Shown here: one piece after another, positions 12,640 to 23,101 of the stretch
Position numbering within the stretch: position 1 is the first letter of the stretch
Layout of the letters: each line of letters opens with the position of its first letter
DNA from: Sipunculus nudus
Taxonomy: Eukaryota; Annelida; Sipuncula; Golfingiida; Sipunculidae
NCBI GenBank assembly: GCA_026874595.1
Contig: CM049307.1
Coordinates: 5,355,579 to 5,419,578, forward strand
Direction: 5' to 3'
DNA length: 64,000 bases
Notes under the pieces: model-generated
The model's input: the letters and a program-made list of their open reading frames with translations, nothing else
The model's database searches: none
What the model was told of the DNA's origin: nothing
Made by a program: the position numbers and the translations under genes

Positions 12640-13740
12640 CAGTGGCACTGTCTTTTGAGCTTCCGAATCAAGCAAAAGCAGGCAATCTGTCCCTTCCCAA
12701 TTTTTCTAGGTGTTTCTCCACATTTTTGCAGACGACCATGCTGCTCAAACCAAGCAGGAAATGGGCATTACAGTGTAGGTAATGGAGCTGGTCATCCGGA
12801 GCAACACCAAGCAGCTTCTGCCTTTTGCCATCAAGACTCTGCTGAACGACTTCATAACAGCAGCTCTTTCACTTATAAGGCCGACTAAATTTTTAAGAAG
12901 CTTGTTGACTTGTACATCCACATTAGCAGGGTCAATCACTGCAGATCCTTCTTGAACTTTCTCAATGTGATCTCCGTTTGATTTGTATCTTCATTTTAAC
13001 ACTTGTACTAAGGTTATCACACTTCTCCAGGTAGACTTGCATGCCAACATTTTTTGTGTGGTCTTTGGTGGTTCAATCAATGAGCATGTCAAATGCTTCG
13101 TTTGCCAATTCGCTGGCCAAGTGATATCTGGTGAGAACATGTCCTTTGTCTACAGATCGGAGCACAGTACGTCAGATGGCAAATCAACTGTCTTAACCTC
13201 ACATTCCATATGATTTTTGCTCACTTTCCTTATAACCTTGAAGCAGTTCTTGACAGAGTCCAGCTTCTCCCATCAATTCAATAACACATTTAACAAAAGC
13301 AGGGGAATATTTGCCATTTGCATCTTTTGTGCATAAATTTTCTTCTTTCATTGCGAAACTTCTAATATGGCTTCTAATATGGCATTCTTCTGTATTTCAA
13401 CACTAAGATCTTTCTGCAATTTCAGTTTTTGTGTACGCTGATCTGCAGGTTCTGCTCTGTTTCCTAGCCATTTTACCTTATTTCTCCTTTCCTGCAGCCT
13501 AATATTATTAGAAACTTGTTTTGGTGGAGCACCTGCTGCTTTTGTGTTTTGGAGGACCTGCTTGTGTTGTTTTTATATAGGACCTTTTGTAGATATTGAT
13601 TTTTATGGATTTAATAGTTTGTGCCTTCTCCTTTGCGGTGGCCTGCAGCTCAATTACTTGTTTAGATATGTGCATATTACAACCCATATAGTTCTGAGAC
13701 TTCTCTTTGTAATTCACATGTCAGCCTGTAAATTTCCTAA
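12640..13740 (-). pseudogene. Degraded transposon-associated gene of an unnamed invertebrate family
   Basis: Minus-strand translation in shifting frames gives a long protein-like series. From the 5' side these are a Lys/Gln-rich segment (13500-13400), a piece reading KYSPAFVKCVIELMGEAGLC (about 13320-13260), a piece with DKGHVLTRYHLASELANEAF (about 13160-13090), then LVGLISERAAVMKSF (about 12875) and LHYLHCNAHFLLG (about 12760-12720). I recall this order and the final motif from multicopy uncharacterised proteins in molluscs and cnidarians; no function is known to me. Several frameshifts and stops show it is dead. Confidence 0.5.
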
Positions 13741-13948
13741 CCTTTTGTCTGATTTAAACAAGATGATTACCTTTGCTATGGTTTCTGAGCAGTGGTACAT
13801 ATTCTGTCTCAGTCGATACTGACTGAATTATTTGTATTGTTAAAGTTTATTTTTTCTGTCAAACTGGCACCAGAATCATCTTGATCTTTACATATGAAAG
13901 TAACAAAACAATGTGATTAAGGAACAACACTCTCAGTTTGGTTTCTGC

Positions 13949-14158
13949 TCAGTCTGTTACATTTTGGTCTGGCTCTGAACTTGTTGATGCCTCCAGACCT
14001 TCCTGTTCAGGATCCTGCTGGTCTTGAAACTGTGAGAGATGTCTGCCATTCCGGTGAAGTAACCGGGTATCAGTCCCTACAATATATGACCTAGGGGTAT
14101 CTGCAGCCTCCTGCACTGTGCCTTCTCCTACCCCCTTGACCCACACATGGTCTCCCAT
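13949..14158 (-). pseudogene. Integrase C-terminal fragment of an LTR retrotransposon
   Basis: A 69-codon minus-strand frame starts GDHVWVKG and continues with ADTPRSYIVGTD and LLHRNGRHL. This is the usual C-terminal end of metazoan Ty3/Gypsy integrases, where a small beta domain of the form GDxVWVK is followed by a PRSYxV...RRNRRHL segment. The catalytic core is not present upstream (14160-14480), so only the tail survives. It is followed by an acidic, Ser/Glu-rich end typical of such proteins. Confidence 0.65.
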
Positions 14159-14486
14159 TACTTGATGATCTAATGACTTTGTACGGATATGCTTATAGAA
14201 GTTGTCCGCTTGCTTTGTACAGGCATTTTCCTGGTCACGTTAAGCATTCACATGTAGACGGAAGAATAACTTGAACACATTCCTACAAAAACACAGATCT
14301 ATTCGCTCAAGCAACATGGCGATGACTCATGAATATTAATTCCTGTAACCTAGCAACTAGGTGTACCAGTCTTCAATTACTGAGTGCTTTTTAACCTGGA
14401 ATAATCAGGTTACCTATTGCTTACAGAAATATCAGAACTAAATTATCAGAACTATATCCACATGAAATTTTCAAACAAATGAAACA

Positions 14487-15268
14487 TCACACAAAGGGGA
14501 AGGTGATTCCAATCACAGCTGGTGAATTGGTGAAAACAAAGTGTGGGAAGTCCAGCTTTTCTGCAAACAGTTTGATTTCCATAAGCTCTTCTTGTCCAAA
14601 GCCTAATGCTTCAATTTCTGTACATACAAACTGAAGTTTGTAGTGACTGCAATAGTGTGTTTGTGAGGTCCAAGAATGGGACCATCCCACAAAACAGCTT
14701 TTCTTAAAGTTTCGGATACTTAAGATCTCGGTGTTTGATCTCCTTGCTAAGTTCACACAAAAACTCCTGATTGACCTTCGGCGGGTTCAGTCCCTTACAG
14801 TTTTCAGGTCTGTTTGACTGTTTCGTTTTTTTCTACACTCATGCTATTGGCTAGAACATAACAAAAAATATCAGCCAGTTTGCCTAGGATCGGAGGCTCA
14901 AAACTGTCTTTCTTTATTACATCACTGGGTAGTTGTTCTAATATGTGGCTGGCATCCTGTTTCTCTACAGGAAGCTCGTTCTGAGCCAGTTCAGCGCCGT
15001 TATTTTCTTCTTGCAACTTGCCCTCCTCCATATTGTCAGGCTCAGAGCCCTCATGTTCCATAAAACTGTCTTTAAAATCTGAGAGTTCTTGAAGAACTGG
15101 CACCAATCCTGCCATCATACCTGACAGGTTGTTTATTTGTTGTTTGATCTCCAAAATTTCTGCGCTCAAAGGATGGGCAGTTAGTGCCACTAACTGTTTC
15201 GGAAACACTACTCCTACTAGAACTGCCAATCGATACCGGGCCGCCATGTTCAGTCGCACCGATTTCAT
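14487..15268 (-). pseudogene. DIRS-type retrotransposon gag, frameshifted
   Basis: A 154-codon minus-strand frame (15268-14804) has a coiled-coil-like ILEIKQQINNLSGMMAGL segment and an acidic linker. A frameshifted continuation follows, with RPENCKGLNPPKVN at about 14800-14755 and KYPKLQKKLF at about 14710. The final frame includes CTEIEALGFGQEEL and ends at 14487. The motif RPENC-x-GL-x(3)-KVN followed by a helical segment is what I associate with gag proteins of DIRS elements. At least two frameshifts break the gene. It faces away from the recombinase at 15260-16020, so the element is rearranged or two fragments meet here. Confidence 0.6.
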
Positions 15269-16020
15269 GGTCAGGTTGAGTGGCAGGGCGAAGAATAGGG
15301 GTCTTCAACATGCGTCCAGCATTACCCAGATACCAAAATATATGGAATGCTAACCATGTTTTGCAGTATTTAGATCAACTTACGCCGCTAAACAGTTTGA
15401 CATTAAAACATCTAACTCTAAAACTGGTCATGTTGCTGGCATTGATAACAGGGCAGAGATGTCAATCACTTCACTTGCTTGACCTGAATCATTTCAGATT
15501 GTTACCAGATAGTGTGAATTTTGTAATAGACAAGATAGTGAAACAGTCTAAACCAGGTAGAGAGCCAGTGTAAGTGTTACCTATTTTTTACTGATAAACC
15601 AGAGTTGTGTGCTGCTTCAACTATGAAGGAATATTTAGCTAGAACCAGGGATATTAGGGCTCAGATGAGTAGTACTCAATTGTTTATTAGCTTTATTAGA
15701 CCGTACAAGCCTGTATCAAAAGATACAATCAGTAGATGGGTGAAAACTGTGATGAATCTAGGAGGCATAGATACTAATGTAAACCACACAGCACCAGAGC
15801 AGCTTCGGTCAGCAAGGCGTCTTCCAGTGGTGCACCTCTCACATCCATCATGAAGGCTGCTGGATGGTCAACATCTTGCACCTTTAGAACTTTTTAAAAG
15901 AAACCCATTACATGTCAGTCAAGCTATGCTGAGGCAGTACTTTCACATAATAATAGCAATCAGTATATCCACTTGTGATACAGGTTTATTGTTAACTTGG
16001 ACACATGCTCAAACTAGAGC
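15260..16020 (+). pseudogene. DIRS-type tyrosine recombinase, inactivated
   Basis: Two adjoining open frames (15280-15573 and 15605-15853) and a shifted continuation encode a tyrosine recombinase. The first catalytic arginine lies in TGQRCQSLHLLDL (about 15450-15490). The helix before the active site reads VSKDTISRWVKTVM. After a frameshift at about 15785, HSTRAASVSKA supplies the H-x-x-R signature, and AGWSTSCTFRTF leads to the nucleophile region. The codon where FY(K) is expected is TAA at 15895-15897, so the catalytic tyrosine position is a stop. Together with the adjacent gag and inverted repeat this is a DIRS-like retroelement. No reverse transcriptase is present. Confidence 0.7.
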
Positions 16021-16241
16021 TTGATTTGACAGTTATTTACTAGCATATTGTTTAACACACATGCAGTGTTGGATTTCTTTATGGGTTTTGGTTGCACGAT
16101 TTTTCAAACATATAGTATATGTACCTTTACACTTAATAAATCTGTTATAACTTATATTTGTGTTATTATTGCACATCATACATGTCCACTCGCACTTCAA
16201 AATCTCGCGTGATCTCGTTGCTCCTGACGAGACAGTAGAAT

Positions 16242-16488
16242 AAATAAATTAAACGAGACTTACCAAGTTGAAGTTTTATTGGAATTCTACTGTATGGTCA
16301 GGAGCATGAGAGATTAAGCGCCCACCCTTCCCACTCACGTTATCTACATACTTCTTGCGAGTGAACATTCAGACTGTGAACATTGACTCATGGGATCGCA
16401 ACACAATCTCGCTTAATCTCTCATGCTCCTGACCAGACAGTAGAATTCCAATCAAACTTCAACTTGGTAAGTCTCGTTTAATTTATTA
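16242..16488. repeat. ~79-bp inverted repeat with 89-nt spacer (DIRS terminal/internal complementary region)
   Basis: Left arm 16242-16320 and right arm 16410-16488 are reverse complements with about two mismatches. The key segment is CTTACCAAGTTGAAG in the left arm and CTTCAACTTGGTAAG in the right. A partial third copy of the CTCCTGAC.AGACAGTAGAAT part lies at 16221-16241. DIRS elements lack LTRs and carry inverted terminal repeats and internal complementary regions; the position directly 3' of the recombinase fits this. Confidence 0.8.
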
Positions 16489-18149
16489 ATTAAAAATCAT
16501 GAATTGTTTTTAGAACCATTCCCGTGCTTTGTTATTTTTACAGTCCTTCAAAGCTTTCACTTTTTTTTTGGCAACAAATTTCTAACTGACACCTCATCAC
16601 AGTCTGGAAACATTTCCAGGAAATGCTCAGCAGTAGCTTTCCATGAACAGTTACTCCTCTGCCTGGCCAGAAACAACTGCAACAAATTGTGCGTTTCACT
16701 ATTGGCAAACTTGGTGGACTGCCTTTTCCTCCTTTATCAAATACTTTCGAGGACTGCTCTGTAAATTTCAACACCTGAAATTAATAATTAAAAAAAACTG
16801 CTAAATTATTGTTGCATCCGATGAAACATATACTGAGGGAATCCTTTTAAGAAATTCACTGGTATTAAAATAAAAATATAATCTAACAATGGTTTACAAT
16901 GTGTCGCACAGACGAAAGAAATTCCAAGGTGTCCATTTTGTCGTGGGGGTAACTTCTCGTCAGGTTCATCAATCATCTTTCAAGCTCCCTGTTATTGTTA
17001 TCCTTCCTGCATTGTTGTGGGGTCACTCATAAACAAACAATTGTCAGTGTTAATTCTTTTTCTGCCAGTTCTGTTCTCAGGTACTTAATCAGGAGAAATA
17101 TGTTAGGATGGTGTTGGCATCAAGGTGTGCTGATTATATGCATGTTACACTGATCACAGAGCTTATTGATATCCCAAAGTGATCCATGAGATGAATTCAG
17201 TAATGAAAGTATGATTAACTGTTATTACTTCGACTGTTTCAAAAAGTGTGGATTCAGACAACCAAACAAGTGACACATGTACTCTTATTTTAACAATACT
17301 ATTGGGATACGCCTCAGTAGGTACGTCCAAGCAGCCTACGATCCAAAAATATGCATCTCACTGGCTTGTAGTCTTTCTAACAATCATGCAGGCCTTCCAC
17401 ACTGGCATAAAATCATAAAATTCACAAAATTTCCCAAATTGGCATAAAATAGCATTAAATAAGTAACAATGTCATAAAATCATAAAATTTTGTTGTAATT
17501 ACCCAATAACATTTGTTTCAACATCAAAGTTTATGGCCATTTTGCCGCTCATAGTGCTCAAACTACCATGTGTGTATATTTGCATTGCATTTTACACAAG
17601 TGTTGTGTGGGCTAGAGTAAAAATGATTGTTTTTTGTAAAGCATGAAAATATCTTATGCAAGATCCTTAACAGCTGTTGAAATATTAATGACCTAAACTG
17701 CTGTATATGATGTATATGTCACAGTGTAGATGGGAATCTGTTTGAGTTTGGAACCCAACCAGATGAGATGGGAATTCCGATCTAAACAGTTGAGATGGGA
17801 ATGATCAATGTTATTCCAGTCTCAGCTAGTTGACGTTGGAATATTCCAAGAAGTTAAGAAGTGAACCAGTTTACTTTAGGATATTTGCCACAAGAATATA
17901 TACATTATACATGAAATTGTTCCTTTATATATAGTTATTCCTGTGACAAAGAAGACTGACTCATACTATATAGATTATATGTCCTCTCAGTATTAACATT
18001 GAATGTAGTAGGTTATATGGTGCACTGTGCAATAGGAAAACTAAAATTTAAGAGAAAAACTACAAATAAAAATTTTATTATGAAAGTGGAGTAAAATATA
18101 ATAAATATGATTCTTGAATGGAGGAAAATTATTCTCTCATACAGCGTTT
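16489..18149. other. AT-rich spacer, no clear gene
   Basis: A minus-strand frame at about 16765-16560 reads protein-like (FANSETHNLLQLFLARQRSN, then EHFLEMFPDCDEVSVRNLL) but belongs to no family I recognise. A CATAAAATCATAAAATT motif is repeated at 17405-17490, and GATGGGAATxxx recurs at 17730-17830. The rest holds nothing identifiable. Confidence 0.35.
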
Positions 18150-18410
18150 AAATGTTGATATTGTACAACAAGGATCAATATCTTTAATAATATTGTTCCA
18201 AACTCCAGCCCCTTTGAATTGCAAAGTTTTACTGGAGGCTGCAGTTTAACATACTGGCACATGGAAAAAATGCATTCTTCTTGTTCTGTAATGATGTACA
18301 TCTAAGTTTTTGGCAAAATAATTCAGATACAACTAAAGGTAACATTTCATAATTAATCTTATACATAAATAAACCAACACTGTAATTGTAGATATATTCT
18401 GGATAAGCTA
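18150..18410 (-). pseudogene. C-terminal remnant of a LINE reverse transcriptase ORF
   Basis: The minus strand encodes in order VGLFMYKINYEML, a segment around SELFCQKLRCTSLQNKKN, and NFAIQRGWSLEQYY. The spacing and the residues GxxMYK-x-N...(N)TR...xxxxGxxLWN match the tail of CR1/L2-like non-LTR retrotransposon polyproteins. Only this tail is present, in keeping with the 5' truncation usual for LINEs. The frames drift, so it is not functional. Confidence 0.5.
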
Positions 18411-18919
18411 TTGAAAAAAATATTATTTTGTTATAATAATAAATAAATAAGTAAAATCATGAAAGCTGTGATGTAAAAATGTTTTATTTATTTATACTAT
18501 TATCTAGTAAGGTTTGATAATAAACTGCAGCTAGATTTTATTGTACATTGTTGTTTATAAACTGGGGTCTCCATTCTCCAGCTGATGATCTCAAATCCAG
18601 GTTTACATCAGATGAAGGCTCCACAGAAGAAAACTGTATGGCCCTTCATGTCATATGTTACTATTTTAAACAATTCATCCCTAGGAATGGACTCTGTAGC
18701 TGTAGTGGAAGTTGTTTAAATAAATGCCATATTTTAGTAAAACAAAAATAATTGTTTTAATATGGTTACAGCTTTTTAACAGTACTGAATATTGTTTCAA
18801 AAAGGGCTGTATTTAGGAGGGAAGTCAATTGTTTTCATTATATGCTTGGAAGCTTTTATAAATTTAGAATTTATCATTAAACATGTAAAGCTGAAAGATT
18901 TACTCTATAAAACATTTTA
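18411..18919. other. AT-rich spacer
   Basis: An open frame of 67 codons at 18548-18751 on the plus strand has no recognisable features. No repeats or regulatory structure are seen. Confidence 0.35.
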
Positions 18920-19594
18920 AGCAAACCTGTGAGCTTATGCGATGGTGTGACGTCATCCGTATGTTAACCCATACTATCTTGAAAATGGCAGGAGTTAGCA
19001 TCACCAAATTTTCTCTAAAGTTTGAAAATTGGTAACCTTGACCAGGATCTTTAAGGTCAAATCAGCTGAATTATACTTATATTGCTTTCTGAATGCATAA
19101 CGTTTGAAGGGCTTCATATTTTCCTCTGAATTTAAAACAGTAATTGTTCCTACAAAAATTTTCAATGAGTTAGAAACCTGGTGAGCTTGATCTTCAAGTT
19201 CAGATCTGCCGAAATGTAAAATATTTATGAACCCCATAACTTTTGAAGTGTTCCACATTTTTCTCTAAAATTTATTACAGTAATTGTTTCTATCAAGTTC
19301 TTGGATGAGTTTGAAAATTGATCACCTTGACCAGGATCTTCAAGGTCAAATCAGCCCAATTATACTTATTGCTTTGTGAATGCCATAACTTTTTAAGGGC
19401 TTGATATTTTCCTCCGAAATTTTAAATACAAAATTTTTAACGGAGTTCTTGAAATATTTTCAATACTGGTGACCTTATCTTGATCTTCAGTTTTAGATTT
19501 CCTGAAATCTAGAATCATTTTTTTTTTATATTACGCACATATTTTTAGCCCTATGATTTTGGGAATGCCCACGGGGGGGGGGGGGGGGGGGGGG
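18920..19594 (+). repeat. Helentron-like repeat fragment ending in a G22 run
   Basis: Starts with the same module as 5637 (CTGTGAGCTTATGCGATGGT and GTATGTTAACCCATACTATC). It continues with two or three ~300-nt units containing GACCTTGACCAGGATCTT..AAGGTCAAATCAG. It ends in a run of 22 G at 19573-19594. No coding content. Confidence 0.6.
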
Positions 19595-19814
19595 ACATAT
19601 CTGTTTTTGCACTGCAAAAACAAAGCCATTCTAGTTGCATTTATTGTGGTTTGTACTTATTATTTTGCATTTCTCTAATAATATTTTTCCTTTTTTTCCC
19701 AGGTTCCTGGTAAGGTTCAGAGCAGCCTGAACCATTGTTGATCAAAATTATTTTTTATAATACAGTTTGATTTCTTAGATACAAGATCCCAAGTCTTTGG
19801 TTGCAGTGATCTCT

Positions 19815-19965
19815 GCATAGCAGAAAACCAATAAACACTGAACTAACCTGATAAAAAAAAACCACTGAACTAAGCTGATCAAAGAAAACACTGAACTTGC
19901 CTGATCAAAAAACACTGATTTTGCCTGATCAAAAAGCACTAATTTTACCTGATCAAAAACACGAA
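19815..19965. repeat. Short tandem repeat, ~33-nt unit, CTGATCAAA core
   Basis: About five imperfect units each containing AACACTGA..T...CCTGATCAAAAA. The units vary in length because of A-run differences. Confidence 0.75.
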
Positions 19966-19984
19966 GCAAACTAAAGGCCATTCT

Positions 19985-20500
19985 ACCCTGTCTCCTGTCT
20001 TCTGAACTGTTTATAAGTGGTATCTTTTCCATATTCCCATATCTTCCTCTTACTTGTATCTGTCTTTGAAAGCTATATAAGTGGTATCTTTGCCATACTT
20101 CCATATCTTCCTTTCACTTGTATATCTCTTTTGAACCATATAAGAGGCATCTGCCTTTCCCCATCTGTCTTTTGCACGCTATATAAGTGGTAACTTTGCC
20201 ATATTCCCATATCCTTTCACTCCATTCTGTACTCCATATTTCCATATCTTCCTTGTACCTTTTATCCTCCGAACACTATTATAAGTGGCATCTTTGCCAC
20301 ATACCCATATCTTCTTTTCACTTTCATCTGTCTTCTGAACGCTATATAAGAGGCATCTTTGCCATATACTCCTATCATACTTACACTTGTATTTGTTTTT
20401 GTTAATTCCATACAACTGTTGTCTTAACCGTATACATGTACCCATATCTTCCTGCCACTGACCATCTTCTTGACTTTGATATAAGTGGGTGCTTCTATAT
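19985..20500. repeat. Tandem repeat, ~63-nt unit with CTATATAAG motif
   Basis: About eight degenerate units, each with a CTATATAAGTGG- or CATATAAGAGG-like box, then ATCTTTGCCATA, CCCATATCTTCC and a TCTGTCTTCTGAAC segment. Long open frames on both strands here come from the repetition. The recurring TATATAAG matches a TATA box in form, but no transcript evidence is available. Confidence 0.7.
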
Positions 20501-20754
20501 ATTTTGCATTTTGTCCTTTTACTCTCCACATTTTGACTATTAGTTTTAAAAGTTTTCTGAAACTTTCATAAAACCAGTTCATGTCTTTCTCACAACCATT
20601 ACTTTCAGACTTTCTATACTTTTAAGATATCCCCCTTCTTTCCACATAGCAGCCCATTTACATTCTTTATGATCTGTCCAGCTATGGCTTCAGTTCTAGC
20701 GTTCCCTTCTGTATCTATTGGTAAAATTGTGAGCTATAGGATTTGCCAAAAAAT

Positions 20755-21165
20755 GACCCTTTCACGAGCGCTTTGCGAGTCGTGAAGTGGTCATTTGTGA
20801 GTCGCTAAATGATTTTGCGAGTCGTGAAGTGGTCATTTGCGAGTCGCTAAATGATTTTGCGAGTTGTGAATGGTCAGTTGCGAGTCGCTTAATGATTTTG
20901 CGAGTCGTGAAGTGGTCATTTGCGAGTCGCTTAATGATTTTGCGAGTCGTGAAGTGGTCATTTGCGAGTAGCTAAATGATTTTGCGAGTCGTGAAGTGGT
21001 CATTTGCCAGTCGCTAAATGAATTTGCGAGTCGTGAAGTGGTCATTTGCGAGTCGCTAAATGATTTTGCGAGTCGTGAAGTGGTCACTTGGGAGTCGCTA
21101 AATGATTTTGCGAGTCGTCAAGTGGTCATTTAGGAGTCGCTCAATGATTTTGCGGATCACAAAAT
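20755..21165. repeat. GCGAGTCG minisatellite, ~42-nt unit
   Basis: About ten units of the form GCGAGTCGTGAAGTGGTCAT followed by TTGCGAGTCGCTAAATGATT. Each 42-nt unit contains two half-units starting GCGAGTCG. The array gives repetitive reading frames on both strands that are not genes. A related array in the opposite orientation lies at 33420-33830. Confidence 0.9.
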
Positions 21166-21615
21166 GGACAAATGGGAACTACATAATAACATTAGGACTG
21201 ATTTTAAAATTAAGGGCTTTTTGCCTCTTTAATTGCTATATAGCTTAAAGGATGATTTCAGAGGTCTTTGGCCAGACGTGTTTTTCTTGCTTATACATAG
21301 CATTATCATGATTATAATATAAGCTAGCATTGCAAGCGTGGATATTTTACTTGTGACTTTTATACTTCTTATGGAAGTATAAGCTTTCAATGACTAGACT
21401 TTTTTGTAGTGCTCATTATTATAGAGGATTTGCTGTTTCATGGTTTCTACGTGTTTTTCCTATAATTAATATGAAATTCAAGCTATATATAAAGTTCCAT
21501 ATATGCACAAAATGCGGAACGATGCTGTATGTATGCAGATAAAAATCAATCGTAATTAAAGTGAGATCTCATGTGCAGGTATCCGGCATGAGGCCTTCAT
21601 ATATTTCTGGCATAA
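21166..21615. other. Spacer before the Gypsy element
   Basis: AT-rich, no gene or named repeat recognised. Confidence 0.4.
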
Positions 21616-21855
21616 CGAATCGCGCCATTATATGGATGTTTAATTTATATATCCGTACAATCTTTACTATATGGTCCCTTGAGTAATGAAAACCTTGCCC
21701 GCTTCCCTCGCCCGCTTCACTTGTGTTCGGGCCGTCACATAAAACAGACGTGCCTCGTCATTTTGATATTCATATAATAAATACTTTCGGAATACAAGTC
21801 CGTGTTTCATGTTACTTGGAAGGTGGCTGTACAGATATAATCTTCCTCATTGGCG
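21616..21855 (+). repeat. 5' LTR of Ty3/Gypsy element
   Basis: From CGCCATTATATGG (21622) to CTCATTGGCG (21855) this matches 27062-27289 closely, with small indels and a ~14-nt insertion near 21793. It contains a TATATGG-like box, AATAAATACT as a possible polyadenylation signal, and ends directly before the primer binding site. The first few bases differ from the 3' LTR start TGGTCACGCC, so the exact left edge is uncertain. Confidence 0.85.
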
Positions 21856-21866
21856 TGGTGGCAGCG
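21856..21866 (+). promoter_or_regulatory. Primer binding site, tRNA-Leu type
   Basis: TGGTGGCAGCG directly follows the 5' LTR. It is complementary to CGCTGCCACCA, which I recall as the 3' end of an animal leucine tRNA (AAG/TAG anticodon group). The position and the TGG start are as expected for minus-strand priming. Confidence 0.7.
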
Positions 21867-22054
21867 TTAAGAGAAGAAAACACGCTAGAACCCGTAGAGA
21901 CAGGGTACCACAGAACTGTTCAGTGCCCACTCGCTTCACACATCACGCGGCCAAGTGACAGCCAAAACAGGAGCTGTATTGACGCTTGAAACACGAAAAA
22001 CGGAAGCAAGTGAACTTATTTAAGGCAAGTGAACATACATATCAATCTGTCATC

Positions 22055-23101
22055 ATGAGCAGTTTACGTCCAGGTGCTCGAGCACCTAAGCAATGGTGTC
22101 TTACCAAAGTAGAGACAATTACTTCCTTTGAAAACTGGCGCCAAAATCTAGTCTATACGCTTTCATTAGACCCACTGTTCGCCAAATTTCTTGTTAATGA
22201 AAAAACATGGACTAAAAAGACTAAAGCCGACCCTCTTAGAGGCCTAACAGATGATGGAGAAGAGATACCAGTTGATAGACGGCGTACAGCTCAACAAAAA
22301 GTCTCACATTTGGACTTGATGCTGGGGCAGATTGCGAACTATTGCCCGATCATCGCCCGTAATACCATAGTTAAGGCATCAACTGGTATAGATAGCATAT
22401 GGCAGGCTATCCGCCTACATTTTGGGTTTCAGTCTACAGGCGCCCATTTTCTCGATTTCTCCGATATTAAACTTGAACCTGACGAGCGACCAGAGGATCT
22501 TTACCAAAGACTGATGGCATTCATAGAAGACAATTTACTAAAACACAGTGGCAGTATAACCCACCACAATGAAGAAGTAGAGGAAGATGAAGAAATGTCC
22601 CCAACACTAGAAAACCTAGTTATCCCCACATGGCTTCGACTCATCCATCAAGATCTACCCCAGTTGGTTAAACAGAGATATGCAACAGAACTACGGTAAC
22701 GTACGCTGGCATCCATTAAGCCAGAAATTTCCCAGGCACTTACGTCCCTTCTCGATGAACTCCACACATCAGAAGATGCAAAGGCCTTACGCTCAGCTGC
22801 AACAGATCTTAGAAGAAATAAATACCAAATACAGTCAAATACCACACGCACAGAGAAGACCTGCCCTTTGTGTAAACAAGCCGGTCGCCAATATAGACAC
22901 TTCTTAAGCAAGTGCAGGTTCCTTCCTGAGAATGATAGACAGTTCATGGCACGTGCCTGACATGTTGCAGAGTCCAAAAGTGCATCCGGGTACATCTCCA
23001 GCGAGGAGGACGACGCTAAAGAGGTTGATCCAATAAGTTATAGTGACCCCATTACAAGTCCAGCCAATACTGCGGCCACTAGAAGAGTGCAGGTTAAATG
23101 A
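22055..23101 (+). pseudogene. Ty3/Gypsy gag with three in-frame stops
   Basis: Start chosen at the ATG at 22055, where the protein begins [12 protein letters not shown], although the frame is open from 21986. The capsid-like part runs to the first stop (TAA 22697-22699). The same frame continues to a zinc-finger-like CPLCKQAG...H...SKC (C-x2-C-x8-H-x4-C, 22862-22915), TGA at 22958, and an acidic SSEEDDAKE segment to TGA at 23099. The protease follows in the same frame, so gag and pol were probably one reading frame. The family's role is particle formation and RNA packaging. The stops make this copy inactive. Confidence 0.85.

Noticed and set aside
20787-21087. Regular reading frames on both strands over the GCGAGTCG array
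   Set aside because: Translation of a 42-nt repeat is always periodic and open; no evidence of a gene.
20755-21165. CRISPR-like regular spacing
   Set aside because: The units have no unique spacers and the DNA is clearly eukaryotic.
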